From Syntrophaceae bacterium (GTDB taxonomy: Bacteria > Desulfobacterota > Syntrophia > Syntrophales > UBA2192): a DNA stretch of 64,000 nucleotides. The stretch is taken from assembly GCA_013177795.1 (NCBI GenBank), contig JABLXY010000001.1, positions 806,001 through 870,000 on the forward strand, in the 5' to 3' direction. The translations under genes were made by a program, and so were the position numbers. Positions 41,733 to 51,321 of the stretch are shown piece after piece. The number at the start of each line of letters is the position of its first letter. The stretch's first letter is position 1. The notes under the pieces were generated by a model. The model saw only the letters and a list, made by a program, of their open reading frames with translations. It made no database searches and was not told the origin of the DNA.

Positions 41733-43055
41733 TTAGTTGCCCGTCTCAAACTTGGAGTGATCCACAGGCTTCTCCGCCAGGCAGAAGGCAGCCACAGAGG
41801 CCAACGCCGCCAGGGCCGACCAGAAGATGAACACGTTGGCGAAGTTAAACGACCCGTCCGGCAGCGTGACCACGAGGTAGCCGGCGATCATCGGGGAGAT
41901 GAAGGCGCCGAACTGGCCCAGTCCGTTGGTGATGCCCATGGCGCGGCCGACCACTTCCTTGGGGTAGCGGACGGACGGGAAGGCCTGCATGACGCCCCAG
42001 GGGAAGTTGATGAAGAACCCGCCCATGCCGAGCCAAAACAGCAGCATGCCCGTCTCGCCCTTGGGGGTCTGCCCGATGAAGTACAGCACCGGGATGCAGC
42101 CCAGGAAGCCGATGATCGTGACGACTTTCATCTTGCCCTGGAAGAACTTGTCCGCCACCTGGCCGCCCGCCCACATGGCGAAGAAGGCCACGATGAAGGG
42201 CATGGAGGCGTAGAAGCCCATGGTCTTGATGTTGAGACCGTGCATCTTCACGAGGAAGGTGCTGATCCAGGTCGTCATGCCCCAGTAGATCATCAGCAGG
42301 ACAAAGAAGGTGACCGTGAACAGGTAGTACTGGGGGTCCGTCGCGAAGATCTTCGTGCTGTAGGTCTTGCCGTGTACGGCCGCGTCGGCGCCGATCGACG
42401 AGGTAATGTAATCGTACTCTTCCCTCGTCATCTTGCCTTTCTCGAGCATCTCGCGGGGCGTGTCGCTGACGTATTTCCAAAGCAGGAAGATGCCCAGCAG
42501 GCCCGGGACGGCGAGGACGAAGAAGACGGGGCGCCAAGCACCTCCGAAGAGATCCGCCGACATCCAGGTCACGACGATGGGAACCACGGCGGGCGCGACG
42601 GCCCAGGTCGTTGCGAAATAGCCGTTGGCGCGACCCTTCTCGGCCATGGGGAACCAGTTCGCGATGGCGCGCACGGCAGGTACGTAGTGATTGCCCTCGC
42701 CCAGGGCCAGGGCCAGTCGAAGGAAGATGAACTGCCAGAAGGTGCGCACGAAGCCTGTAACGAAGGTCACAGCCGTGAACACCCAGATGGCGATGTTCAT
42801 GGTCTTCTTGGGGCCCCACTTGTCGGCGAAGAACCCGGCGAAGAACTGCGCGATGGAATACCCAAAGAAGAAGATCGAACCAAGCCATCCGATCTCGACG
42901 GCGTTAAGGTTAAGGTCTTTCTGAATGTAAGGCAGGAATGTCAGAACGCTGATACGGTCAAAGTAATTGATGAGATAAAGCAGCCAGACAATGAAGAGGA
43001 TTACCCAGCGGTATCCCCAGGCTTTCTGAGCGACAGTCTGTGTTCCTTGAGCCAT
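41733..43055 (-). CDS. MFS carboxylate transporter 1 (ACS-like)
   Basis: 440 residues, 12 membrane segments. YLINYFDRISVLTFLPYIQK in TM1 and FADKWGPKKTM in loop 2-3 mark the anion:cation symporter branch of the MFS, which takes up organic acids with protons. GGAGGTGGAAG precedes the ATG. It is a close paralogue of the carrier at 60629-61939. TetR-type operators and a good promoter lie upstream, so it probably imports the acid degraded by the cluster. Confidence 0.9.
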   Translation of the reverse strand: MAQGTQTVAQKAWGYRWVILFIVWLLYLINYFDRISVLTFLPYIQKDLNLNAVEIGWLGSIFFFGYSIAQFFAGFFADKWGPKKTMNIAIWVFTAVTFVTGFVRTFWQFIFLRLALALGEGNHYVPAVRAIANWFPMAEKGRANGYFATTWAVAPAVVPIVVTWMSADLFGGAWRPVFFVLAVPGLLGIFLLWKYVSDTPREMLEKGKMTREEYDYITSSIGADAAVHGKTYSTKIFATDPQYYLFTVTFFVLLMIYWGMTTWISTFLVKMHGLNIKTMGFYASMPFIVAFFAMWAGGQVADKFFQGKMKVVTIIGFLGCIPVLYFIGQTPKGETGMLLFWLGMGGFFINFPWGVMQAFPSVRYPKEVVGRAMGITNGLGQFGAFISPMIAGYLVVTLPDGSFNFANVFIFWSALAALASVAAFCLAEKPVDHSKFETGN

Positions 43056-43652
43056 CTTCCACCTCCGTTGGATGTCTCATGCGGGACCGGTCCCCTCGTT
43101 TCCCTTCCTCCTCGACGCGACGCCCTTGATGTGTGCGGGTCAGACCCTGCGAGGCGGGTACCCGGCCTATCGGTTAATTTCGTTCCCTCCGTAAAAGTTT
43201 TGAACAATGTCGACTTCCCTTTCTGTCATCAACCCTTCATCTCAACGGGATGATTAATGCGCGGCCCTCCTTTCTTGATTTCTTATTGAGCGCTCACTCA
43301 TATTCGTTCTGCAGAAACACAACTCTCTTTCCATCTGCTTTTTTTTCAGTCCTTGGTGTGCCCGGCTTCGGTCTAGTCATCCTCTCCTCTAGCATCCGTT
43401 CATATTCAAGTCTTGACAGAATGTCAAGAATAAAGTGAGCGCTCACTCATTTTTCTGTAAATGCCTGATTTTCGTCCTCTTCCCTTTACGTTTTCGGGTC
43501 CACGAAATTCAGCGCTCACCTCTCACAGGCATCCTCCCTTTTCCGCATGCATTCGTGCGTACGCACAGTCGTGTCCTCCCCTTCCTGCTTGCGCATGACA
43601 CGCTTCGCGGCACGGCAGTCCGTGGTTGCCGCACATCGGATAGACTTTCCCG
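43056..43652. promoter_or_regulatory. 600-base control region with TetR-type operators and MFS promoter
   Basis: Minus-strand promoter for the MFS gene: TTGACA (complement of 43422-43427), 17-base spacer, TATGAA (43399-43404). Its -35 lies in a perfect 8-pair inverted repeat TCTTGACA/TGTCAAGA (43411-43429). Palindromes GTGAGCGCTCAC (43435-43446) and TGAGCGCTCA (43287-43296), both extended by CTCAT, resemble those at 44311, 46142 and 52776. I see no gene in this stretch. Confidence 0.7.
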
Positions 43653-44183
43653 CTACTTGTCGATGGAAAATTCCCATGCACACCAGAACTCCTCTGGGTG
43701 CGCATCGGGCGGGCAGGCTACGCACCGCGTCTTGATCCGGGGATCAACGGCACTGGCAAAACGGCTGTACTCCGCGATGCCCGTTGTCTTGCACGGGTAG
43801 TCGGGAAGTCCCTTCTTCCTGCGCATGGCCTGCACCCGGCACTCCCGCATGCGGAAGATGCATCGCGTCTCCGAGACCTCCACGAAGTCCTGCTTGTTGA
43901 TGAGGTGGTACATGCGGAACCGCAGAGCCTGCATGAGGACCGGAATCCCGCCGTCCGTCGGCAGTTCGAAGCGCTTGAGAATCCGCTTTGCCTCGATCTC
44001 CGAGTAAGCCCCGATGGCTTCCCCGCTGCACTGCCGCCCCACGTCGGTGCCATAGCGCCTTTCCACGGCCTGGAACCAGAGCCCGTCGTGGGCGAGCCAG
44101 TTCAGGGAAGCGTCTTCGAGAAAACCGAGCAGTTCCTCACGCGTCAGATCCTGGATGTTCCTCGTCTTCACCGGCGTCGACAT
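43653..44183 (-). CDS. DUF6125-like cytosolic protein
   Basis: 176 residues from ATG at 44183 (AGGAG 8 bases upstream). RNIQDLTREELLGFLEDASL followed by NWLAHDGLWFQAVERRYG is a recurring signature of small proteins in anaerobic deltaproteobacteria. Cysteines in SETRCIFRMRECRVQA, PCKTTGIAEY and RCVACPPDAHPEEFWCAWEF suggest a metal or redox site. Divergent from the tetR gene and sharing its operator, so probably part of the regulon. Function unknown. Confidence 0.7.
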   Translation of the reverse strand: MSTPVKTRNIQDLTREELLGFLEDASLNWLAHDGLWFQAVERRYGTDVGRQCSGEAIGAYSEIEAKRILKRFELPTDGGIPVLMQALRFRMYHLINKQDFVEVSETRCIFRMRECRVQAMRRKKGLPDYPCKTTGIAEYSRFASAVDPRIKTRCVACPPDAHPEEFWCAWEFSIDK

Positions 44184-44310
44184 GACCTCTTCTCCTGACT
44201 GCCGCCGCAGCATGTCTGCCTCTTTCCGGGGACCGACAGGGCCCGGCAGCGAAAATTTTTTTAGTCACTCGAAATTCTGCTTGACAGCATCGCAGCGATC
44301 AAGTAAGTGC

Positions 44311-44334
44311 GTGATTGAGTAAGCGCTCAATCAC
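44311..44334. promoter_or_regulatory. Operator between divergent DUF6125 and tetR genes
   Basis: GTGATTGAG and CTCAATCAC form perfect 9-base arms around TAAGCG. The inner TTGAGTAAGCGCTCAA is related to the other palindromes of the cluster. TTGACA at 44281-44286 just upstream could serve the tetR promoter. Confidence 0.75.
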
Positions 44335-44457
44335 TTTCCTGATATCATAGCATTGCTGACGGACAGCGCCAATGTTTTTTTCTTCTCCGTACCTTCTGCT
44401 GCATGGTATGTAGGGCAGGGCCTACACAATATCGCGCAGAGGGGGAGGAAGAGGAAC

Positions 44458-45186
44458 ATGAAGGTACACGGAAAGGAAGTGCAGGCGAACATCAAGAATG
44501 CGCGGCTCATCGACCTGCGGCGCAGGCAGATCATCGAGGGAGCCATGCAGGTCTTCGCCGCCAAGGGGTTCCACGGAGCCTCGGTGCGTGAGATCGCCAA
44601 CGCGGCGGGTCTCACAATGGGCACCATGTACAACTACGTCCGCAGCAAGGAAGACATCCTCTACATCGTCTACGATTTCATGACCACGATCCTCACCGAG
44701 GGCCTCCGGAAGACCATCGAGGAAACCAAGGATCCCCGGGAAAAGGTCAGCGCCGCCCTGCGTCACAACATGGAGATGATCTACCAGTACCGGGACGTGA
44801 TCATGTTTCTCTACCGTGAGGCGGGAAACTACGACCGCGATAGCATCCACACCGTCCTCGCCCAGGAAACCAAGTACATCGAGGTCTTCGAGGAACTGCT
44901 GCGACTGCACTTCTCCGGCCGAAAGATCAACGAGGAACGTCTGAAGATGGCGGCCGACATCCTCTCCTACCTTAACGTCATCCTGGTCCTGAGGGGCTGG
45001 AGCCTCCGGCGGCGCTACAAATCCATGGACGACGTCGTGAACGGCATTCTCGAGTTCGTGGAGCATGCCATCGAGATCGTCGAGGAGACAGACCGAGGGG
45101 GCGTGGAATGCCGTCATTTCAAGCGCTCCGCCAAGACCCAGCGCGAAAGGAGAACGAAATGGGGAAACCGGGAAAAGAGCAAATGA
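44458..45186 (+). CDS. TetR-family regulator
   Basis: 242 residues. HTH: IIEGAMQVFAAKGFHGASVR and IANAAGLTMGTMYNYVRSKE near residues 20-65, typical TetR. The helical ligand domain follows (YREAGNYDRDSIHTVLAQET). The C-terminus is basic and overlaps the E1alpha gene by 28 bases, so regulator and pathway are co-transcribed. Acyl-CoA-responsive TetR proteins are common beside such gene sets; the effector here is unknown. An operator lies 124 bases upstream. Confidence 0.9.
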   Translation: MKVHGKEVQANIKNARLIDLRRRQIIEGAMQVFAAKGFHGASVREIANAAGLTMGTMYNYVRSKEDILYIVYDFMTTILTEGLRKTIEETKDPREKVSAALRHNMEMIYQYRDVIMFLYREAGNYDRDSIHTVLAQETKYIEVFEELLRLHFSGRKINEERLKMAADILSYLNVILVLRGWSLRRRYKSMDDVVNGILEFVEHAIEIVEETDRGGVECRHFKRSAKTQRERRTKWGNREKSK

Positions 45187-46118
45187 TCGAATTCTACCGG
45201 CAAATGCTTCGCATCCGCCGGACCGAGGAGAAGCTCATGGAGGTGTTCTCCGCAGGAGAGATTCTGGGCTTCCTTCACGTCAGCATCGGGCAGGAAGCGG
45301 CCCCCGTCGGGGTCTGCGCTCATTTGCGCGACGATGACTATATCGGGACAACCCACCGGGGCCACGGCTACGCCATCGCAAAGGGCATCGACCTCAAGCG
45401 CGCGATGGCCGAGCTGTTCGGCCGCCGGGACGGTTACTGCATGGGGCGATCCGGGTCGATGCACCTCGCCGACCTCTCCAAGGGGATCATGGGCGCCAAC
45501 GGCATCGTCGGGGGAGGCATCCCCATCGTGACGGGCGCCGGGTTCGCCGCCAAGTACAAGGGAACGGACCAGGTGGCCGTGGCAACCTTCGGCGACGGCG
45601 CCACCAACCAAGGCACCTTCCACGAGAGTCTCAACCTCGCGGCGGTGCTGAACCTCCCCGTGATCTACCTGTGCGAGAACAACGGATGGGCAGAGTTCTC
45701 CCCACGCCCCGTCCACGCGAAGATCGAGAACCTCGCTGACCGCGCCGCCTCCTACGGGATGCCGGGCATCATCGTTCCCAATGATGTCCTTGAGATCTAC
45801 AAGGCATGCGGCGAGGCCGTCGAACGGGCCCGCAAGGGCGGCGGCCCGACGCTCATCGAGGTCAAGTGCGACCGCTGGTACGGCCACTACGTCGGCGACG
45901 CGCAGAAGTACCGCGGCAAGGAGAAAGTCGAAGAGGCCATGGCGAAAGACTGCATCAAGGAGTTCGAGGCACGGCTCACAAAGGAGAAGATCCTCAAGGC
46001 CGCCGACATCGAGAAGATCGAGGCCGACATCGCGGCCGAGCTTGCCGAGGCGCTCGAGTTCGCCCGCCGGTGCCCCTACCCGGGACCGGAGGAGATGGCC
46101 GTGGGGCTGTACGTATAA
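45159..46118 (+). CDS. 2-oxoacid/acetoin dehydrogenase E1 alpha
   Basis: 319 residues from ATG at 45159 (AAAGGAG upstream). TPP motif FGDGATNQGTFHESLNLAAV ending in ENN, plus THRGHGYAIAKGID and GRSGSMHLAD, all typical of AcoA/PdhA. With E1beta it decarboxylates the substrate and passes the acyl unit to lipoyl-E2. The short E1alpha and the adjacent butanediol-dehydrogenase-like gene favour the acetoin-dehydrogenase type over branched-chain enzymes. Confidence 0.9.
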   Translation: MGKPGKEQMIEFYRQMLRIRRTEEKLMEVFSAGEILGFLHVSIGQEAAPVGVCAHLRDDDYIGTTHRGHGYAIAKGIDLKRAMAELFGRRDGYCMGRSGSMHLADLSKGIMGANGIVGGGIPIVTGAGFAAKYKGTDQVAVATFGDGATNQGTFHESLNLAAVLNLPVIYLCENNGWAEFSPRPVHAKIENLADRAASYGMPGIIVPNDVLEIYKACGEAVERARKGGGPTLIEVKCDRWYGHYVGDAQKYRGKEKVEEAMAKDCIKEFEARLTKEKILKAADIEKIEADIAAELAEALEFARRCPYPGPEEMAVGLYV

Positions 46119-46128
46119 ATTTTTCGAA

Positions 46129-46152
46129 GTGATATGACTATGCGCTCACTCA
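46129..46152. promoter_or_regulatory. Operator-like site between E1 alpha and E1 beta
   Basis: GCGCTCACTCA (46142-46152), with AGTGA to its left at 46129, copies one half of the palindromes at 43287 and 43435. Possible internal control point. Confidence 0.5.
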
Positions 46153-46173
46153 GTAATCTGAAGGGAGTCTGAC

Positions 46174-47151
46174 ATGAAAGACATTCGATATATCTTCGCC
46201 ATCAAGGAAGCCATGGAGGAGGAAATGGAGCGCGACGAGCGCGTCTTCCTCATCGGCGAGGACGTGGGTCTGGCCGGCGGATCCTTCGGCGCGAGCCGGG
46301 ACCTCTTCAAAAAATTCGGCCCCCGGCGTGTCGTCGACACCCCCATCAGCGAGGCCGGCCTGACCTCGATGGCGGCCGGCGCCGCCTCCTGCGGCCTTCG
46401 GCCCATCGTGGAGATCATGTTCATGGATTTCGTCACCTGTGCCATGGACAGCATCGTCAACCAGATCGCCAAGATGCGCTACATGTTCGGCAACCAGTAC
46501 ACGATGCCCATCGTCGTGCGGATGCCCGAGGGCGCGGGCCTCAATGCGGGCCCCCAGCACTCGCAGTGCCTCGAAGCCTGGTTCGCCCACGTGCCGGGGC
46601 TCAAGGTCGTCATGGCCGCCAACCCCTATGACGTCAAGGGCCTCCTGAAGTCGGCCATCCGAGATGACAACCCCGTCATCTTCATTGAGAACAAGACCCT
46701 GCACGCCATGAAGGGCCAGGTCCCCGAGGGGCCGGATCACCTGATCCCCCTGGGCAGGGCCGACGTGAAGCGGCAGGGAAGCGATGTGACCGTCGTCGCC
46801 GTCTCGCGCCTCGTCAACGAGGCGCTCCGCGCGGCGGCCGATCTCGAAAAGGACGGTGTCAGTGTGGAGGTCATCGACCTGATGACGGTCCAGCCCTGGG
46901 ACAAGGAAGCAGTGTTCAACTCCGTCGGCAAGACTCATCGGCTCGTGATCGCCCACGAGGCCGTGAAGTCCTTCGGCATTGGCGCCGAGGTGGCCGCAAC
47001 GGTGGCCGAGGAGATCCTGGACGAGCTCGATGCCCCCATCGTGCGGGTCGGCGCCCCATTCGTCCCCATCCATTACAGCCTCGAAAAAGCCTACGTGCCC
47101 GGTGCCGAGGACGTCAAGAAGGCCGTCCGCGCCACCCTGCAGCGCGCGTGA
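46174..47151 (+). CDS. 2-oxoacid/acetoin dehydrogenase E1 beta
   Basis: 325 residues. IGEDVGLAGGSFGASRDLFK, RVVDTPISEAGLTSMAAGAA and IVEIMFMDFVTCAMDSIVNQ are family hallmarks; C-terminal transketolase-like domain DKEAVFNSVGKTHRLVIAHE. Partner of E1alpha. AAGGGAG precedes the ATG. Confidence 0.92.
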   Translation: MKDIRYIFAIKEAMEEEMERDERVFLIGEDVGLAGGSFGASRDLFKKFGPRRVVDTPISEAGLTSMAAGAASCGLRPIVEIMFMDFVTCAMDSIVNQIAKMRYMFGNQYTMPIVVRMPEGAGLNAGPQHSQCLEAWFAHVPGLKVVMAANPYDVKGLLKSAIRDDNPVIFIENKTLHAMKGQVPEGPDHLIPLGRADVKRQGSDVTVVAVSRLVNEALRAAADLEKDGVSVEVIDLMTVQPWDKEAVFNSVGKTHRLVIAHEAVKSFGIGAEVAATVAEEILDELDAPIVRVGAPFVPIHYSLEKAYVPGAEDVKKAVRATLQRA

Positions 47152-47166
47152 CAAGGAGGAAAAATC

Positions 47167-48222
47167 ATGAAGGCAGCCGTCTGGCACAAGAAAGAAGACA
47201 TCCGGATTGAGAACGTCCCGGATCCCAAGGCTGGGCCGGGACAGGTGAAAGTCAGGATCAAGACCTGCGGGATCTGCGGCTCGGACCTGCACGAGTTCAA
47301 GAGCGGACCCTTCATCATCCCCGCCAAGCCCCATCCCTTAACAGGTAAGGCAAACGGCCCCATCATCCTGGGCCACGAGTTCTCCGCCGAGGTGGTCGAG
47401 GTCGGCGAAGGCGTTAGGAGCGTTAAGCCCGGGGACCGCGTGACCGTCAACCCCCTCATTTACTGCGGCAAGTGCCACTACTGCAGGACCGGTCAATACG
47501 TCATGTGCACCAAGCTGGGAACGGCGGGCTTTGCCTGGGACGGCGCCTTCGCCGAGCTCGGAGTGTTCCCGGAGTACGGCGTCCTGAAAATCCCTGACAG
47601 CGTGAGCGACGACGCGGGTGCTTTCGTGGAGCCCCTGGCCGTGGCCGTCCACGCCGTCAAGCGCGCCCGCCTGAAAATCGGCGCCTCCGTGGCCGTCGTG
47701 GGCGCGGGGCCCATAGGTCTTTTGGTCATGCAGGCGGCCCGAGCCGCCGGCGCCGGCAAGGTCTTCGTCATCGAGCCCCTCAAAGGCCGCCGCGAATTGG
47801 CCGCCAGGACGGGGGCCACGGCCGTTTTCGACCCGACGCAGGGCGACACCGGCAAGGCGATCGGCGACCTCACCGACGGGCTAAGGGCCGACTGGGCCTT
47901 CGACTGCGTCGGCAACCAGGCCTCCTTCGACACGGCCGTGAAGGTCACGGGACGAAGGGCGGTGATCTGCATTGTCGGCCTTGCCCTGAAGCCCATTGAG
48001 GTCCCCTTCATCCGCCTTTGGGGTCACGAGAAAGAGATCGTCTTCTCGAGCGGCTATGAGGACGAATTTCCGGCGGCGATCGAGTACCTCGCCGACGGCC
48101 GGGTCAAAGTGGAACCGCTCATCACGGCCCGCATCAAGGTCGACGATCTCGTTGACAAGGGGATCAAGGAACTCATCGAGCACGGCAGCGATCACGTGAA
48201 AATCCTCGTCTACCCTAAGTGA
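47167..48222 (+). CDS. Zinc alcohol dehydrogenase, (R,R)-butanediol dehydrogenase-like
   Basis: 351 residues. Catalytic zinc ligands in CGICGSDLHEF and LGHEFSAEVV; structural zinc CGKCHYCRTGQYVMC; NAD fold VAVVGAGPIGLLVMQAARAA. This is the BDH/threonine-dehydrogenase-like branch that oxidises secondary alcohols, for example 2,3-butanediol to acetoin. It directly follows E1beta (15-base gap). Confidence 0.88.
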   Translation: MKAAVWHKKEDIRIENVPDPKAGPGQVKVRIKTCGICGSDLHEFKSGPFIIPAKPHPLTGKANGPIILGHEFSAEVVEVGEGVRSVKPGDRVTVNPLIYCGKCHYCRTGQYVMCTKLGTAGFAWDGAFAELGVFPEYGVLKIPDSVSDDAGAFVEPLAVAVHAVKRARLKIGASVAVVGAGPIGLLVMQAARAAGAGKVFVIEPLKGRRELAARTGATAVFDPTQGDTGKAIGDLTDGLRADWAFDCVGNQASFDTAVKVTGRRAVICIVGLALKPIEVPFIRLWGHEKEIVFSSGYEDEFPAAIEYLADGRVKVEPLITARIKVDDLVDKGIKELIEHGSDHVKILVYPK

Positions 48223-48239
48223 TTCAAGGAGGAGAGAAC

Positions 48240-49034
48240 ATGAATTTTCCCTATTTCGATCTGACAGGCAAAGTGGCCATCATCACCGGCGGCGCCACAG
48301 GCATCGGCAGGGGAATCGCCGAGGGGTTGGCCGATGCGGGCGCGACGATCGTCCTGTGCGCCCGGCGGAAGGAAGTCCTTGAACAGGCCTGCAAAGAGAT
48401 CAAGGACCGGACAGGCGTGAAAACCCTCGCCGTGCCCCTCGACATTACGAAGACCGATCAGATCAAGGCTGCCACGGAGAGCGTGATGAAGGAATTCGGC
48501 CGCATCGACATCCTCGTGAACAACGCCGGCGTGGGCGGCAGCGAAAAGCCCATCGTCAACCTCAAGAAGCCCGAGAGGGAAATGACCGAGGCGGACTGGG
48601 ACCAAACGGTCGCCACGGACCTGCGGGGCATCTTTGTCCTCACCCAGGCCGTCGCCAAGAAGATGATCGAGAAGGGCGAGGGAGGCAAGGTCATCAACGT
48701 CTCCTCCATCACGGCGATCATCGGCATGGCGAACATGGCCGCCTACTGCTCCAGCAAGGCCGCCGTCGTGCAGCTCACCCGGGTCATGGCCCTGGAGTGG
48801 GTCCGCTACAACATCCAGGTCAACGCCATCCTGCCCGGCTACTTCGAGACGCCCATGAACACGCACTTCTTCGCGACCGACGTGGGCAAGGAAATCATCA
48901 AGCGCAACATCCCCCAGAACCGCCTGGGCCAGATGGACGACATGAGGGGCCTAGCCGTATACCTCGCCTCGCCGGCATCGAATTTCATGACGGGCTCCGC
49001 GATCGTCATCGACGGCGGGCAGACGAGCTGGTAG
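48240..49034 (+). CDS. SDR-family oxidoreductase
   Basis: 264 residues from ATG at 48240 (AAGGAGGAG upstream). Cofactor motif VAIITGGATGIGRGIAEGLA, LVNNAGVGGS, catalytic YCSSK and ending FMTGSAIVIDGGQTSW. Probably a 3-hydroxyacyl or secondary alcohol dehydrogenase of the pathway; substrate not predictable. Confidence 0.9.
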   Translation: MNFPYFDLTGKVAIITGGATGIGRGIAEGLADAGATIVLCARRKEVLEQACKEIKDRTGVKTLAVPLDITKTDQIKAATESVMKEFGRIDILVNNAGVGGSEKPIVNLKKPEREMTEADWDQTVATDLRGIFVLTQAVAKKMIEKGEGGKVINVSSITAIIGMANMAAYCSSKAAVVQLTRVMALEWVRYNIQVNAILPGYFETPMNTHFFATDVGKEIIKRNIPQNRLGQMDDMRGLAVYLASPASNFMTGSAIVIDGGQTSW

Positions 49035-49050
49035 GAAGGAGAGAATCCCC

Positions 49051-49842
49051 ATGAAGATCAAGGATTACAAGACCATCATCCTGGAAAAAAACGAAGAGGG
49101 CATCGGCATCCTGACGCTGAACCGCCCCGAGGTCTTCAACGCCATCAGCGAGGAACTGACCGGCGAGATGCTGGACGCCCTGCGTGTCGTCAACGCTGAT
49201 GCGGACATCAAGGTTCTTATCATCACGGGGGCCGGCAAGGGGTTCCAGGCCGGCGCCGATATCCGGGAGCTCAACCGGATGGGAATCGTGGAGATCCTTC
49301 GGTGGAACGAGGGGTTTCTGCGGGTCAACGCCAACGTGGAGAAGCTGCGGCAGCCTGTCATCGCCGCCATCAACGGTTTGGCGCTCGGCGGGGGCCTCGA
49401 GCTTGCGCTTGCCTGCTCGATCCGCATCGCCGCGGAAGGCGCCAAGCTGGGCCTGCCCGAAGTCAAGCTGGGCATCATCCCGGGCACGGGCGGCACCCAG
49501 CGCCTGCCCCGGATCATCGGGAAGGGCCGCGCCTACGAGATGCTGCTTACGGGCGATCCCATCGACGCCGCCGAGGCGTACCGGATGGGGCTCGTGAACA
49601 AGGTCGTTCCCAAGGGGGAGGCGCTGAAGGCGGCCGAGGAAATGGCGCGCCGGATCATCGCCAACGGCCCCTTTGCCGTCGAGATGTGCAAGGACGCCGT
49701 CGAAATCGGCATGGAGTGCCCCCTGGAGCAGGCCGTCCAGTACTCCCAGAAGAACTGCATCGCATGCTTCGGCACGGAGGACATGAAGGAAGGCACGACG
49801 GCCTTCCTCGAGAAGCGCAAGGCAAATTTCAGGGGCAGATAA
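49051..49842 (+). CDS. Enoyl-CoA hydratase/isomerase
   Basis: 263 residues. Oxyanion-hole motif GFQAGADIREL, then GLALGGGLELALACSIRIA and LGLPEVKLGIIPGTGGTQRL, which hold the two catalytic Glu of crotonases. Full hydratase activity is likely. Same operon as the SDR. Confidence 0.92.
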   Translation: MKIKDYKTIILEKNEEGIGILTLNRPEVFNAISEELTGEMLDALRVVNADADIKVLIITGAGKGFQAGADIRELNRMGIVEILRWNEGFLRVNANVEKLRQPVIAAINGLALGGGLELALACSIRIAAEGAKLGLPEVKLGIIPGTGGTQRLPRIIGKGRAYEMLLTGDPIDAAEAYRMGLVNKVVPKGEALKAAEEMARRIIANGPFAVEMCKDAVEIGMECPLEQAVQYSQKNCIACFGTEDMKEGTTAFLEKRKANFRGR

Positions 49843-49848
49843 CCCGGC

Positions 49849-49930
49849 CCCCGCGTCTTTTTCATCTTGCAGAGACCCGGCAGCCGGCGCAGGATGAACA
49901 CGGACATGGCACATGAAAAAAGACGCGGGG
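49849..49930 (+). repeat. Long inverted repeat between hydratase and E2 genes
   Basis: CCCCGCGTCTTTTTCAT (49849-49865) is complementary to 49913-49930 apart from one extra A, across a 47-base loop. It lies in the 164-base gap inside the operon and could reduce readthrough or protect mRNA ends. Confidence 0.6.
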
Positions 49931-50006
49931 CAAGCCCGCACATGCTTTGACGCGGGTCTGCTTGTCCCGAATCCTGAGCTTCAAGAAAAAAAATGGGAGG
50001 CACGCT

Positions 50007-51236
50007 ATGCCTGTTGAAATTGTAATGCCCAAGCTCGGCCTGACCATGACCGAGGGGTTGATTGTGGAATGGAAGAAAAAAGAGGGCGACCCTGTCAAGA
50101 AAGGGGATATCCTCTTCGTCCTCGAAACGGAAAAAGTGACGTACGAGGTGGAGGCACCGGAGGACGGCACCCTGGGAAAGATCCTGGTCATGGAACAGGA
50201 AACCGTGCCCGTAGGCGCAGTCGTCGCGTACCTTCTCAAACCCGGTGAGGCCGCCGCCGAAGTGGTCGCTGCACCCGCCGCCGCGCCGAGGGCGGAGGCG
50301 GCCTCCCCTGCCCCCGCCGCGGCCCCGGCCGCCCAAGCTGTTGCGCCGCCTGCAGGCGGCCGCGTGAAGGCGACGCCGCTGGCGAAAAAGATTGCAAAGG
50401 AATACGGAATCGACCTGTCCCTCGTGGCGGGCACGGGACCCGGCGGGCGGGTGATGCGTGAAGACGTGGAGAAGGCCAAGGCAGCGGGTGTCAAGCCCCC
50501 CGCTACGGCTACTGAAGCAGCGGCCCCGACGACGGCGCCGTCCGCCGAGGACAGACTCGTCGCCTTCACCGGCATGAGGCGCACCATTGCCAAGAAGATG
50601 CTCCAGAGCAAAATCGAGGCGGCCCAGACCTACATGAGTAACACGGTCGATGCCTCGAAAATTCAACAGTACCGCGAGGAGCTGCTGCCTTTTGTGGAGA
50701 AGAAATACGGCGTGCGCCTCACCATCACGGACCTCATGATGAAGATCACGGGGGCGGCCCTGCGCGAGCACCCTGTCATCAACACGCGATGGACCGACAA
50801 GGGCGTCCTGTACCTGTCCGATGTCCACATGGGGATGGCCATGGCGCTCGACGAGGGGCTCATCGTTCCCGTCATCAAGAACATCAACGCTAAGAGTCTC
50901 GGGCAGATCGCTCAGGAGCGCACCGCCTTGATCAAGAAGGGAAAGACGAACAGCTTCCTGCCCGACGACATCAAGGGAAGCACCTTTACGCTTTCGGCGA
51001 TGGGCATGTTCGGAATCGAGCAGTTCACGGCCATCATCAACCAGCCGGAAAACGCGATCCTGGGCGTCGCGGCCATCATCGACAAGCCTGTCGTGGTGAA
51101 GGGCCAGATCGTGATCCGGCCCATGATGAACGTGAATCTCTCCTACGATCACCGGACCATCGACGGGGCGGAGGCGGGGAAGTTCATGCAGACGCTAAAG
51201 GCCTTCATCGAGGAGCCGGTCCTGATCCTGGCGTAA
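50007..51236 (+). CDS. Dihydrolipoamide acyltransferase (E2)
   Basis: 409 residues. One lipoyl domain (lipoyl Lys in VLETEKVTYEVEAP), an Ala/Pro linker (about residues 80-115), the peripheral-subunit-binding domain (ATPLAKKIAKEYGI, GTGPGGRVMREDVEKA) and the catalytic core ending in VNLSYDHRTIDGAEAGKF (DHRxxDG). It transfers the acyl group to CoA. GGGAGG is 7 bases before the ATG; an upstream in-frame start is less likely. Confidence 0.93.
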   Translation: MPVEIVMPKLGLTMTEGLIVEWKKKEGDPVKKGDILFVLETEKVTYEVEAPEDGTLGKILVMEQETVPVGAVVAYLLKPGEAAAEVVAAPAAAPRAEAASPAPAAAPAAQAVAPPAGGRVKATPLAKKIAKEYGIDLSLVAGTGPGGRVMREDVEKAKAAGVKPPATATEAAAPTTAPSAEDRLVAFTGMRRTIAKKMLQSKIEAAQTYMSNTVDASKIQQYREELLPFVEKKYGVRLTITDLMMKITGAALREHPVINTRWTDKGVLYLSDVHMGMAMALDEGLIVPVIKNINAKSLGQIAQERTALIKKGKTNSFLPDDIKGSTFTLSAMGMFGIEQFTAIINQPENAILGVAAIIDKPVVVKGQIVIRPMMNVNLSYDHRTIDGAEAGKFMQTLKAFIEEPVLILA

Positions 51237-51321
51237 CGGACCGATCGAACCCCCGCCCTGCGCGCGGTGGCCCGTTCAGGCCGACCGGTATGGGTGTGAA
51301 GAACAAGCGAGGAGATCGTCT

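Noticed and set aside
43411-43429. Inverted repeat as a second regulator's operator
   Set aside because: It overlaps the -35 box of the MFS promoter and occurs only once; no evidence for another regulator.
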